A stretch of DNA of 64,000 nucleotides from Saururus chinensis (Eukaryota > Streptophyta > Magnoliopsida > Piperales > Saururaceae). Each line of letters opens with the position of its first letter. The first letter of the stretch is position 1. The stretch lies in assembly GCA_035235625.1 (NCBI GenBank), contig CP141145.1, forward strand, positions 33,832,668 to 33,896,667, in the 5' to 3' direction. Shown piece by piece: positions 41,609-57,375 of the stretch. A program made the position numbers and the translations under genes. The notes under the pieces were generated by a model, which was given only the letters and a program-made list of their open reading frames with translations, was not told where the DNA came from and made no database searches.

Positions 41609-42092
41609 ACCTGTCGTTTTTGGCAACGCCTCGGTTTTTTGCACGATGGCCACAGTTTCATGGGTATGTGTCGCACCGTGGCGGCCGTGTGCAATATGGC
41701 ACGTGTGTCTGTCCCACGACATGAGGTTCTGTCATGTGTCATGCACGAGCACCATTTCTATCTTTTTTATCTTTGAATATTTGTAACTTTGTACCCATGA
41801 CTCGAATTCATGCATTTTTGGTACTGTTGAGCTCGTATCAATGAGACCTATAAAACTATATCACTTAAAGAAGTTTATCCCACTCTTTTCAAGTGGGTTT
41901 TGACAATAATACACGCTTCCTGAGGTTGGAACTTTGGCACTCGACCTCCTTTTTTCACGTTCTTTGATTCACTACGCTCATTACTTTGAGCTTTACCGAT
42001 ATACGGAGGTTTCAACCTCTAAAATCCTCTAAATTTTATCTAATTAGACCTAACCCATCAGGTTAGACATAATAAACAAACGGGCTATTACA

Positions 42093-42480
42093 CATGATCT
42101 TTCATTAAATTGATTCATATTTGAAGAGTTCATAACCTCATGGATAAGCTTACACCCACTTGTCAATTTGGGATCCAATTTGGGATTTTGAGGAGTCCTA
42201 ACAAATGATAATTGAGACGAGATTCAGCATTTTTGAACCATGATACGATCGGTTTCTCATTGCTTGGTTGATCCATATTGTTCGATGAAGAGTGAGCCAA
42301 TAATGAGATTTTTTTCGAGAAACAGGAAACTTAATTAAGATGCACTGGGATAGAAATGAGGAAATGTCTACAATACCATGATTTAAGGACTCGAATCTCC
42401 ATGCTCTTTAGCACGAGATTTTGAGTCTCGCGTGTCTACCATTTTACCATCAAGGCATCTTGAAAGTGAATCGTATTACG
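42093..42480 (-). other. Plastid-derived DNA with decayed trnL-CAA
   Basis: On the minus strand 42,456-42,383 reads as plastid trnL-CAA. GCCTTGATGGT opens the acceptor and D arm, GAGACTCAAAATCTC gives the anticodon stem with CAA, and GATTCGAGTCC the T arm. Differences from the plastid gene as I recall it are mostly G to A, as expected from deamination of methylated cytosine, and the 3-prime acceptor strand is degraded. The rest of the stretch is probably adjoining plastid spacer (less certain). It is the right-hand target flank of C1. It is not a functional tRNA. Confidence 0.65.
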
Positions 42481-42531
42481 TGAATATGACAACTATCTAG
42501 TGTAATATATAGAATATATGACAAAGGTGGA

Positions 42532-43188
42532 GTGTTGGAGTATTTCTATCAATTGGTCGTGTCATATAGGCCAGAGTTGGACACCAAATTGCTTCCCGTA
42601 GCCAATAAACTCATTTCATCTGTTATCCCCATTTTACCCCCTGATGCAAGCGCTTCCTCTTCCCTCAACTTCCCTCTCCCCATTGATGCCAAAAGCTGCC
42701 AAGCTCCTTGCCGCTCTATTGCATTGCTGAACTCTGCCCCAACCTTACCCCTTCCCTCCTTCGTGCATAAAGTCACCATCACTGCCTCTACCTCATCATT
42801 CTTGTCCCAATCCAATCTAGTGCCAGCAGTAGCTGAGCGCCTCCCTAACCACCAAAGATCGATTGACTGGAGCTGTCACCAAGCTCCGCTTTGGACAAGG
42901 CTCCACCTTGACTGCCTCTTCCTTATCCCTCTCCTCTTGATCTCCTTGCTATGGAGCTCTACCCTGACTCATAGAACCCAGCCTCCCAATCTCCTCGCTA
43001 TGAACCTCCACCCCAACCTTACCCCTTCCCTCAACCAACCCACCCCCAATCCAGTGCCAGACAATCAAAGGTCTCCCAGCTCATCATCGGTCCTCCACCC
43101 CAAGCGCTTGAGGCCACCCAGTTTTGCTTTAACCACCAGAAATAGCACAATCGGAGTAAGAAAACCACTAAGTAATCAGGGAAGTTAA
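42532..43188 (+). CDS. Unrecognised 218-codon open reading frame (doubtful gene)
   Basis: This is the longest plus-strand open frame outside the LTR blocks. The predicted protein is rich in Pro, Ser and Leu (ILPPDASASSS, LIPLLLISLLW) and has no domain or motif that I recognise. The hydrophobic stretch around residues 129-142 could span a membrane. The frame runs across the unit boundary (43,165) and stops just before the Stowaway element. It has no TATA box or clear start context, and a segmental-duplication breakpoint lies inside its end. It could be a captured gene piece or chance; I lean towards chance or remnant. Confidence 0.2.
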   Translation: MLEYFYQLVVSYRPELDTKLLPVANKLISSVIPILPPDASASSSLNFPLPIDAKSCQAPCRSIALLNSAPTLPLPSFVHKVTITASTSSFLSQSNLVPAVAERLPNHQRSIDWSCHQAPLWTRLHLDCLFLIPLLLISLLWSSTLTHRTQPPNLLAMNLHPNLTPSLNQPTPNPVPDNQRSPSSSSVLHPKRLRPPSFALTTRNSTIGVRKPLSNQGS

Positions 43189-43191
43189 ATA

Positions 43192-43381
43192 CCCCTTAAG
43201 TCTTAAATTAATAATTTTATTATAGAAAATAATAGTTTTTATTGCATTATAAAATTTATATTTAAGAGAAGGGAAAATAAGTTTAAGTTACTCTGTTTTA
43301 GGTATCCGACTATTTAAATTGAACAAAATGAAGCTATTAATGATTTTGTCAAATAAAACAATTAATATAGATCGGAGGGAG
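43192..43381. mobile_element. Stowaway-like MITE, unit 2
   Basis: Orthologue of 2,699-2,899, TA-flanked, ending in ATCGGAGGGAG. The unit-2 copy keeps a better right terminus. Confidence 0.7.
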
Positions 43382-43790
43382 TAGTTGTTTACTAGGAGCT
43401 TAGTTACATAATTAGCAGTACTTTCAAGTTAAATTCAAGTCAAATCAAATTAAACTAATATAACTAAATTTGAGTTGTGACAGGTTTAATTACATGATCT
43501 CAACATGAGCTGGATTCCAAATGGGCAGAACTGAAAGTTCATAACAAACAATTAGCCTGTTTTGGAGAATTGATACATAACGAGAGGCTCTTGAGCCCAT
43601 TAACTAATAAATCAACCAGTCCTTAATTTCGTTATTCTCAACCCTTGCTGTTTCTTTTCCAAGTAATTAAAGGATTAGTCAAATGTTGACAGTTGACAAA
43701 CAGGTGCCGGCAAATATATCACCGGATTCTCAGTCTTCCTTTCCTGCACGTGAAATTATCACAAGATCAATGGATAAGTGTAGGACAGAT

Positions 43791-43800
43791 CCACGTCAGC
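43791..43800 (+). promoter_or_regulatory. Conserved ACGT-core element upstream of beta-glucosidase copy 2
   Basis: CCACGTCAGC, equivalent to 9,404-9,413. It is also preceded by the conserved TGTTGACAGTTGA stretch at about 43,684. Confidence 0.4.
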
Positions 43801-44264
43801 ACAACATTTATCTCCTACCAAATGCCACATCGGACTCCAATCTGGCGTGTCAAACACAAACCACGTGCTCCCCAAAAAATAATTAGCACGTCATATTAAT
43901 ATAATTAAAAAAATATAATACCTGATGATAGGTTATGCTCTTATCATAATTTTGATGATTAGTAAAGTCTAATTAGCATGAGCATCACGCACATGGGCTT
44001 AGCCTCATAACTTTTTTCTCGTTAGTATATTTGAAAACATAAAAGTTGACCAAGATTCAAGAACCACGGATGTTATCAGAAATTTCCAACGTAAAAGTCT
44101 AAAGAGGCTAGATGAAAACCTAGAGAATTTGGTCATAAAAAAGGTGGAACATTTCTGTTATACAATGTTCCTGCAACCATGGCATGCAGTTGCGTGTGGG
44201 CCTCTCGCCTTTGACGAAAATTAAGACGAAGCTTCTCTTTTTGAAATCCAACTTCTCCTTACTC

Positions 44265-44271
44265 TATATAA
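44265..44271 (+). promoter_or_regulatory. TATA box of beta-glucosidase copy 2
   Basis: TATATAA, 178 bp before the start codon at 44,443, as in copy 1. Confidence 0.7.
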
Positions 44272-44442
44272 AGCTACCAATGCAGCCCTCTCATTAATCA
44301 CTTCTTTTCATCTTGTGTTTCGGCACCACTCTAAGGTCCTCCTCCATAAGGGTCTTCTGTGCAGAAACATATGCTAAACTGCAGCCTTTTGCCTGGACAT
44401 TTGAATCATATTCCATCTCTCGGAAGGTGGAGCTCAAGAAAC

Positions 44443-48559
<4,117 letters not shown>

Positions 48560-49239
48560 ATCATTTGTGTACATAGAATTCATTTACTACATAACACACT
48601 AATGATTCATACATGTAAATATCTAAGCATTTGTGCATATAAATTCATTTATTATGTAATACCACATTATGTGACGTTAGTGTATAAAGTCACTGTAAAA
48701 AATTGTCATATACTTGTAATTCATATTAAAGGGCTTCTCGTTCTTGTACTTGGGTTAATGGCCGAACACATATTATTGTAGGTTCGGCCATAATTATTAT
48801 TCAAATCTCAACAAATTGCATATTTGCATTCTTTTGTGCATATTTGCATTTCCTAAAGCACTAATTGAAAATTTGTAAAGTTTGGTATTCTTGGCGACCA
48901 TTCTCCAAAGATGGAGGAACTACCATATTTCAATTTGCAAGAATAATGCAATTTCTCCTTAAAAAGCTCATGCTATATACATTACCACCATTAATTTGTA
49001 TGTCATGTTAAAATGTGCTGGTCATTGTTGTAGACTGGCACCTACACATGAAAAATAATAGAAATGGGAGAAGAGAGAGGGATTAGGGCTAGAAAAAACT
49101 AAATGAAACTAATTAATTCTTTATTGATATTATTGAATTAGGGTAAAGCCTTTATATATTTATAGACTCTCAAATAAAAATCCTAATCCTAATAAAACTC
49201 TTATTCATAATGGCCTAACATTACCCTAAAGCATAATAT
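48560..49239. other. 3-prime flank of beta-glucosidase copy 2
   Basis: AT-rich, non-coding, matching 14,497-15,180. Nothing else is recognised. Confidence 0.5.
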
Positions 49240-49420
49240 CGTAATAAATTTTTAATTACTCAATAATTTTAACTTTAGTAATCTATGAAGGAAGGAGCCA
49301 ACCCCTAGGGTGGGTTATAACAATAAAATAATAATAAATTCATAATTACTTAATAATTTTAACTTTAGTAAACTCTGAAGGAAGAACCCAACCCTTAGGG
49401 CGGGCCATAATAGTGATATA
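49240..49420. repeat. Two-copy tandem repeat, unit 2
   Basis: Diverged equivalent of 15,181-15,358, containing ATAATTTTAACTTTAGTAA and AACCC(C/T)TAGGG motifs twice. Confidence 0.65.
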
Positions 49421-49914
49421 TAGAGATAAGAGTATTTTCCCTCTAATTATTTAACTTGAGCTCTGAATCAAAATGATTGACTTTTAAATTTTATGATTTT
49501 TCTTATTATGGGCTTATTAGTTCCTAAGCAAAAATTTGGCCAAGTATTTGCTCCAAGTTATTGGGATTATTTATTAACTTTAGATGATATTAGAACCTTA
49601 ATTATAAATATAAATTAAGGATGTGATTGTTAGTATTTTTAGAGTAAAATACCACAATAGATATGAATTCTATTAAAATACTTATGTAAGTAGGTTTTTT
49701 GAAATTGCCAAAGTTGGCCTACACATGCAAAAGGGATTAAGCATGTGAAAAAATAACCAAGGCTTCCTTTCTTCCTTTCTTCCTCATTTCCTCAATTCTT
49801 CTACTTAACACACTCGGGTGGGCATTATTCCCCTGGTGGCGCAATTTGATCTGAAGGAGAAGAGATGTGCTTGGGTCGGTTATATGGGAAAACTTGACCC
49901 AACCCTAAAGGAAT

Positions 49915-50470
49915 CATGTAGAAGTTGGATAGTTATTTAAGAGGAAATTAGTTGCATAATTAGTAGTCCTTTCAAGTTAATTCAAGTGAAATCAAATCAA
50001 ACTAATACAACTAAATTTTAAGTGGTGATAGGCTTTAATTACATGATACTCAACATGAGGTGGATATGAAATGGGCAAATATGGAAGTGCAATTAGTGCA
50101 TAACGAGAGGATTTTGACTCCACAAATTTCGAACGTACCATTTGTTGAATTTTTTTTTCTCAACCCTTTCTGTTGTTTCTTAGTATTGAAAGGATCAGTC
50201 TAATGTTGACAGTTGAACAACTGCTGCTAGCAAATACACTAGATTCTCAATCTTCCTTTTTCCCCATGTGAAATTATCACAAGATGGACGTGCGCAAAAC
50301 CACGTCAGTATAATTTTCATCTCGTGCCAACGGCCACATGGGGCTCCAATCTAGCATGTCAAACGCAAATCACACGCTCCAAAGGAAAAATAACTAACAC
50401 ACCATACTATTATGAGTAATAAAAAAGTAAAATACCTTAGTGTCGTTAGTATGAGCCTGAGTTTAACATG
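49915..50470 (+). pseudogene. Beta-glucosidase promoter relic 1 (no gene attached)
   Basis: Diverged copy of the beta-glucosidase upstream region (compare 9,034-9,500 and 43,430-43,880). It keeps TTAATTACATGAT, TGTTGACAGTTGA, CCACGTCAG (50,300-50,308) and the GGGCTCCAATCTAGC stretch. It lacks the TATA-proximal part and any coding sequence, which suggests that an older beta-glucosidase copy once followed. Confidence 0.65.
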
Positions 50471-50554
50471 AGCAATTTGATGGCGCACATTACTTAAGTT
50501 GGGTTTGAATCATCCCATTTCAATCAACATACAGTGTCAATGGCTCACAATGGC

Positions 50555-50558
<4 letters not shown>

Positions 50559-50641
<83 letters not shown>
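50559..50641. repeat. TA microsatellite at the D5 border
   Basis: About 41 TA units ending directly at the TGTAAGG start of D5. Confidence 0.95.
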
Positions 50642-50644
<3 letters not shown>

Positions 50645-52061
50645 AAGGTCTCTAATTTTTTTATAATTTTTTAGAATTTTTTTGTTATCTTTTGGTCATT
50701 TTCGGTGAGAAAATATGACGTTTTGGCGTATTTATATTTATATTTTTTTTCTCGTATTTATACCTATAGAGTTGGGTATGAGACTTAGTCATGGGCCGCA
50801 GGGCTCGTTGCGTGCTTATGGCACAAATTTTAAAGGTATAACATATAACCAGGAGGTTAACGTGTATTAGGGATATATATATATATATATAAAAATTAAA
50901 AAGATTATATATAAATCATCCATTTAATTCGAGAACCGACATCCAGAAGTGAGTAATATTTCACGTCCAGTGAGTTGGGAGAGAAACCCGAGCTCAATTC
51001 TGGTCGGTCCGTTCTCCCTCCTCTATCATCGGATTATGTCGGTTCTTATTAGGATCCTCTTTGCTTCACCACCACGAGTCTGTAGGTACTAGCTATGACC
51101 GCCGCCATGGCCTCTTTGCTCCTCCATGAGGTACCAAATTTTTTTTTCAGTTTTTCTCTCATTCAAATCCCATTTTTGAGCTGTGGGGGTGCAATTTTAA
51201 TGTTGTTTACGGCTGCCCTTAACTAGACTTATGTTTGGTTGGCCGCTAGGAACCCATAGGCGCTGGTTAGAGCCGTCACCGTGCTTTCTCCACTCCGCGG
51301 TGAGCTACCGGTACTTTGGTTGGGTTTTGTTACTAAAATGAAACTATCCGTAGCATTTTTTGATGCCAGTGTATTTCCGGTTATTGTCTGGCCACCGGAT
51401 GGACTCCGTCTAGCCTACCTCGACCCAGTGTTGGTAGGGGGTTGCCGTTTCTGATCCCGCTTTGCCCTATTGACTTGCTTTGCATAATTAGACGTTTTGG
51501 GTGCATCTCGGGTCGTTGTCATCAGTGAGCAGTGTGCCATTTCGCCATCATGGGCTTTGCCTCGGCTCAGCGACAATGAGGGTCAACCCCACTTGGCCCG
51601 ATTATACCTCCGCTCGAAATATGCCGCTTGTTGTTGCCATATATTATGCAAGATGCACAGCTGCCCACACCATGTGTATTGGTTGTGGGTGGCGATTGGC
51701 GATATCATAGCTTTGATCGGCCACCACATCTTGGCCATAACTTAGTTGCCCTTTAGTGGGCCTTGTGCTGCTACTATTCGACCCATCTCCCCCTAGAGTG
51801 GTCCTTTTTGGCCACACATGTGCTTTTGAGTTTAGGCACCGTATTTGAGCCTCCTAACCATCAGTTGGCTTTGTCACCGAGTAGAGTTGACACATAGCCC
51901 TTATCCACCTCTCCTTTGTCCTCAAGTGTTGCCCCACGCTCTTTGCCCTTATGTAGGCCCTTGTTGACGTAAAATTATCGCCATTGGGTACTGTCCACGG
52001 TCGATTTTGATGTCTTATGACTGGCTAAGTATGTCTTAGCTACCAACCAATCTTCAGTAAG
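50642..52061 (+). mobile_element. LTR D5, truncated by the tandem duplication
   Basis: It starts TGTAAGGTCTC and follows D6 closely (52,907-54,317), then stops at the duplication join. It is the duplicated left third of the D6 insertion, not an independent insertion. Confidence 0.75.
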
Positions 52062-52249
52062 TACACATGCAAAATTGATTAAGCATATGAAAACATAACC
52101 AAGGCTTCCTTTCTTCCTCAGTTCCTCAATTCTTCTACTTAACACACTCAGGTGGGCATTATTCCCCTGGTGGCGCAATTTGATCTGAAGGAGAAGAGAT
52201 GTGCTTAGATCAGTTATAAAGGGAAAACTTGACCCAACCCTAAAGGAAT

Positions 52250-52790
52250 CATGTAAAAGTTGGACAGTTATTTAAGAGGAAATTAGTTGCATAATTAGTA
52301 GTCCTTTCAAGTTAATTCAAGTGAAATCAAATCAAACTAATACAACTAAATTTTGAGTGGTGAAAGGCTTTAATTACATGATACCCAACATGAGGTGGAT
52401 ATGAAATGGGCAAATATGAAAGTGCAATTAGTGCATAACGAGAGGATTTTGACCCCACAACTTTCGAACCTACCATTTGTTGAATTTTTTTTCTCAACCC
52501 TTTCTGTTGTTTCTTAGTATTGAAAGGATTAGTCTAATGTTGACAGTTGAACAACTGCTGCCAGCAAATACACTAGATTCTCAATCTTCCTTTTTTCCAT
52601 GTGAAATTATCACAAGATGGATATGCACAAAACCACGTCAGCATAATTTTTGTCTCCTACCAACTGCCACATGGGGCTCCAATCTAGCATGTCAAACGCA
52701 AATTACACGCTCCAAAGGAAAAATAACAAACACACCACACTATTATGAGTAATAAAAAAGTAAAATACCTTAGTGTCGTTAGTATGAGCC
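52250..52790 (+). pseudogene. Beta-glucosidase promoter relic 2
   Basis: Second copy of the relic at 49,915-50,470, produced by the 2.34 kb tandem duplication. CCACGTCAGC is at 52,633-52,642. No coding sequence follows. Confidence 0.65.
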
Positions 52791-52906
52791 TGAGTTTAAC
52801 ATGAGCAATTTGATTGCGCACATTACTTAAGTTGGGTTTGAATCATCCCATTTCAATCAACGTACAGTGTCAATGGCTCACAATGGCTATGTTTATATAC
52901 ACATAT

Positions 52907-55900
52907 TGTAAGGTCTTTGATTCTTTTTATAATTTTTTAGGATTTTGTTATTATTTTTTTGGTTATTTTCAGCGGAAAAATATGACGCTTCGGTGTATTT
53001 ATATTTGTATATTTTTTCCTATATTTATACTTGTAGAGTTGGGTGTAATGCTTAGTCATGAGCCACGGGGCTTTCTGTACACTTACGGCACAAATTTAGA
53101 GGTATAACATGTAACTGGGAGATTAACGCGTATTAGGGATATAGATATAAAAATTAAAAAGATTATATATAAATCATCCATCGAATTCGAGAACCGGCAT
53201 CCAGAAGTCAGTAACATTTTATGTCTAGTGAGTTGGGAGAGAAACCCGAGCTTAATTCCGGTCACTCTGTTCTCCCTCCTCTATCATTGGATTCCACCGG
53301 TTCTTGTCAGGATTCTCTTTGCCTCACTACCATGAGTCCGTAGGTACTGGCTATGATTGCCGCTATGGCTTATTTTCTCCTCCACGAGGTACTGAACTTT
53401 TCTTCGATTTTTCTCTCATTCAAATCCCGTTTTTTAGCTGTGAGGGTACGATTTTGATGTCGTTTGTGGCCGCCCTCAACTAGACTTATGTTTGGTTGGC
53501 CGCTAGGAACCCATAGGCGCTGGCTAGAGCCGCTGCTATGCTTTCTTCGCTCTGCGGTGAGCTACTGATACTTTGGTCGGGTTTTGTTACTATATTTCAT
53601 TTCATTGTCCGTGGCATTTTTTGACTGTGTTTTCAGTCATTGTCTGGCCACCGGATGGACTCCGTCCAACCTACCTAGACCCAATGTCAGTAGGTGGTTG
53701 CCGTTTCTGACCCCGCTTCGCCCTATTGACTTGCTTTGGCCGATTAGACGCTTTGGGTGTGTCTCGAGTCGTTACCATCGACGAGCTGTGTGCCATTTAG
53801 CCATTGTGGGCTCTGTATCGGCTCAACGACAATGAGGGTCAGCCCCACTTGGCTTGATTATACCTCCACTTGGAATGAGCTGCTTGTCGTTGCCCTATAC
53901 CGTACGAGATGCACAGTTGCCCACACCATGTGTATTGGTTGTGGGTGGCAATCGGCGATGTCATTGCTTCGATCGGCCACCACATCTTGACCATAGCTCA
54001 GTTGCCCTTTAATGGGCCTTGGGCTGCTACTGTTCGACCCATCTCCCCCTAGAGTGGTCCTTTTTGGCCACGCATGTGCTTTTGGGTTTAGGCACCGTAT
54101 TCGCGCCTCCTAACCATCGGTTGGCTTTGCCACCGAGTGGAGTTGACACATAGCCCTCCTCCACCTCTCCTTTGTCCTCGAGCGTTGCTCCATGCTCTCC
54201 ACCCTTATGTGGGCCCTTGTTGACGCGAAATCATTGCCGTTGGGTGCTATCTATGGCCAATTTCGATATCTTATGGCCAACCGAGTATGTCTTAGCCATC
54301 GGCCGATCTTTAGTGAGTACACCCTCGACTTTTGGTCGCACTGCCAATTATGTTAGCTTGACCTTTCTCCTGGCCACCCTAGTGTGCCGCCGTGGATAAC
54401 GGATTTTGCCGCATTGACTTTTGACACCTCGTTTGCCTGTGATTATTTTTGGCACTTCCTAAAATCCTCGGGACAACAGCTCCTACACTTGGCAAAGATT
54501 TTGACCGCCAATTCCACCGCCGCCACCGCCACAGTCATGTGCTCGCCATCAAACGTCATGATTACGAGGTAGGGGTGCTTTGAACTCATAATTTTATGAT
54601 AGCATGCTTTGAATGAGTAGCAACATGCTAGGATTATATGATTTCATGCTTTGGATGTTAAGTAACGATTCAATTGCATGATGTGCATGTAAGCATGATT
54701 ATATGGTATGTTGAAATGCATATGACATGCATATTGGTTGTAAGTACGTTGGATGTATGTATGTGCTAGAGATGGCTAACGTGTTTGTTAGTAAGTTTCG
54801 TATGTTGATTGAGTATGTGCTAGTGATGGCTAGTGTGTTTGTTGGTAAGTTTCGTATGTTGATTGAGTATGTGCTAGTGATGGTTAGCATGTTTGTTGGT
54901 AAGCTTCATATGTGTATGCATGTGCTAGTGATGGCTAGCATGCTTGTTTGAAGTATGTATGGATTATGCATGTGCTAGTGATGGCTAGCGTGCATGTTTG
55001 AAGTATGTATGGATTATGCATGCGCTAGTGATGGCTAGCGTGTATATTTGACTTATGTATGCATGTGCTAGTGATGGCTAGCGTGTATGTTTGACGTATG
55101 CATGTATGCGCTAGTGATGGCTAGTGAGCATGTTTGTAAGCTATGTATGTATGATAGTATGTATATGTTATACATATGTATGATAGACATATATATGTAT
55201 CATGACTATTTGCATATTCTATGGATATGCGTATGTGCATGTGGGCAGTGTCAGTGTTTGGAATGGATTTGGATATGAATGTGTAAGCGTATGACAGATG
55301 ACAGAGGATATGAGTATGACGGGAAAGGATTAGAATAGATCGGTTTGGGTTGGAATGTATGTTTGGGGATTGTCAGACAGTAAGAGTGTGCATAATTGTA
55401 CAAGTATAACGTATAGATTATAAAGTAAAAATTAAGCATAATAAGTGAGATTTAAGTAAGAGCTTGATAACTAGGGTGGGCTCTAAAGAGCTCAGTTTAA
55501 GGACTTCTGAGTAAGATGTTTTGGCCATAAGGTGGATGGCAGATTATGTAAGATGTAAGGATTTGTGTATGGTGTATTATGTTGTAAGATGGATGGGTTA
55601 AGTGAAGTCTGTTGCACTGACGAACTTGGGTTTCACGTCGGGCTTAACTTCGGTTTGATTAGTGGAGCATGGTATGCTTGAGAGTTTGTGTGGCATAATT
55701 ATACTGCATAAATTACTTAATTCAAACTTGAATTATAAGTACAGCTAATGATAGCTTTGTGAGTTTGAGACCTGAGGGTTCAACAAATTAAGTTCCATGT
55801 TTGAGCTAGCCGATAATGAGTCGGCTGAGCATTTTTTATGTCTTGCCATGATGTTTATCCTGCAAGATGTTGTCTGTGTGCTGTATAGATCACTGGACGT

Positions 55901-57325
55901 CTGATATTCTATTGAGAGCAACATATGTTTCTGATTTGGTTTGCGTGCTGTATAAGCCTAGACGTTTAATGCTCTGTTGAGAGCGACATATATTTTTTAT
56001 TTGGTCTGTGTGTTGTATTAAGCCCATACGCTTGATGCTCTATTGGGAGTGTCGTATGATTTCTGACCAAGAGTGGCACTGACACTATAAGACCCATTAT
56101 GGTGGGCAACTATATGACCCCTTATATGTGGGTGTTTATGTTTGCGCGCCCAGGTAAGTAGTATCATGGATCTACTCTTACCTCTTTGATCCTGTGCCCC
56201 ATGAGCATAGGTGTATCTTACATTCGAAAAAGTCCATGGCGTCTAGTCACTCCATGGAGGTTAAGGTGTTGCTCCAGTGACATTCTTTTCCATTCAACGT
56301 TGGAGCTTATTAGTTGTAATGAGCTTCAGTGGTCGATAGTATGAGCACGATTGTAAGAGTATGTGTATGAGCACGGTTGTTAGAGTATGTGTATGAGCAC
56401 GACATTAAGAGTATGTGTATGAGTACGATTGTGAGAGCATGTTTCTGAGTAAGACAGTAAGTGTGATTTTGTGTTAGTTGTACGAGTAAGGTCATATAAG
56501 TATGTGTAAGTTGTATGAGTAAGCATATGATTGTACGAGTAAGGTCATACAAATATACATATGTTGTATGAGTAAGCATACAATGATACGAGTAAGTTTG
56601 TAAGACCCTGAATAAGGGTGTTTGTGTAAGTTTGATTCGATAGTATGACTTTGGCACAATGGTGCATTTGGTATGATTGCATGCATATGAGCATGATTAT
56701 GATATGCATATTTATTCATGTTTGAGTTGCATGAACACATCTATGTATGGATTTGCTAAGTTCACTATTTAGAAATCCCCTACTGGGTATTTTCCTACTG
56801 AGTATGAAAATACTCATTTCCCTACTTTTTAGCCATGTTGTACGGGAGGCTTTTGCAGGTTGTGATAGAGAGCTCCTGGAGATGGATGCTCATTTCAGCG
56901 ATAGATTGATTCCCGTTGACTCAGGTATATACTTGACTCACTGTGAGTTTTGTTTGTGCCACGATTTGTTGTATTGGGTGAGATGAGAAGTCAGGTGTTT
57001 ATATATTCTAGACTTTCGTTTGGATTAGACTGTGGACTATTATGGGACTTGCACTTAGGGATGCCTGGGAGAGATTTGTATTTAAAGTCTATGATCATAA
57101 CAATTTATTCGTATAGTTGATTTTCGAGTAGTGCCTATGGATGTTTGGTTTGGCTGTACGATGTTTGATTGAATGAGTAAAAGTTTGTATGGGAAAATTG
57201 ATGTGTTATGTTTTAAATTATAAAATTATTTTCATAGGTTTCGTATTTCCCAATTTATAGCAATTATATTGCAAAAGTTTTCTGTGAATTTTGAGGAAAA
57301 TGTATAAAAAATCGTGGGCATTACA
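52907..57325 (+). mobile_element. Solo LTR D6 (4.42 kb) in a TA microsatellite
   Basis: It starts TGTAAGGTCTTTG and ends CGTGGGCATTACA. Flanks CATAT and TATAT fit a 5 bp duplication within TA-rich target sequence. It is colinear with D7 (inverted) and D1. It contains a tandem array at 54,760-55,130, GTACGAGTAAGG-type arrays at 56,340-56,600, and no coding region. Confidence 0.8.
54760..55130. repeat. Tandem array of TGCTAGTGATGGCTAG units in D6
   Basis: About eight to nine copies with variable spacers (roughly 35-55 bp) containing TTTGTTGGTAAG or TGTATGTTTGA. D7 has a shorter inverted form at about 17,960-18,060, so the array expanded within the family. Confidence 0.8.
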
Positions 57326-57375
57326 TATATATATATATATGTATATATATGTATATATATATATATGGAGAGAGG

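Larger units (their letters stand above)
21436..42092 (-). mobile_element. Solo LTR C1, split by three further LTR insertions
   Basis: The outer ends read TGTAATGCCCCAACCC at the left and GGGCTATTACA at the right. Flanking 5-mers CAGGA (21431-21435) and CATGA (42093-42097) differ by one base. Own sequence is 21,436-21,700, 29,416-30,086, 34,603-34,957 and about 41,609-42,092, roughly 1.78 kb, matching the order and length of the intact relative C2 (1,838 bp). About 100 bp of C1 is missing at the last junction. The sense strand is taken as minus from a TATA box in C2 and in the C-type LTR at 30,619. Confidence 0.75.
49720..52061. repeat. 2.34 kb local tandem duplication
   Basis: The segment from TACACATGCAAAA at 49,720 is repeated from 52,062. 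The first copy ends inside D-family LTR sequence (D5), at a place matching 54,318 in D6. The 5-mer TACAC is shared by both parental sequences at the join, indicating a microhomology-mediated or template-switch event after the D LTR had inserted. Confidence 0.8.

Noticed and set aside
42383-42456. A nuclear tRNA-Leu gene
   Set aside because: It matches the plastid trnL-CAA type, its 3-prime acceptor strand is degraded, and it lies in plastid-derived DNA.
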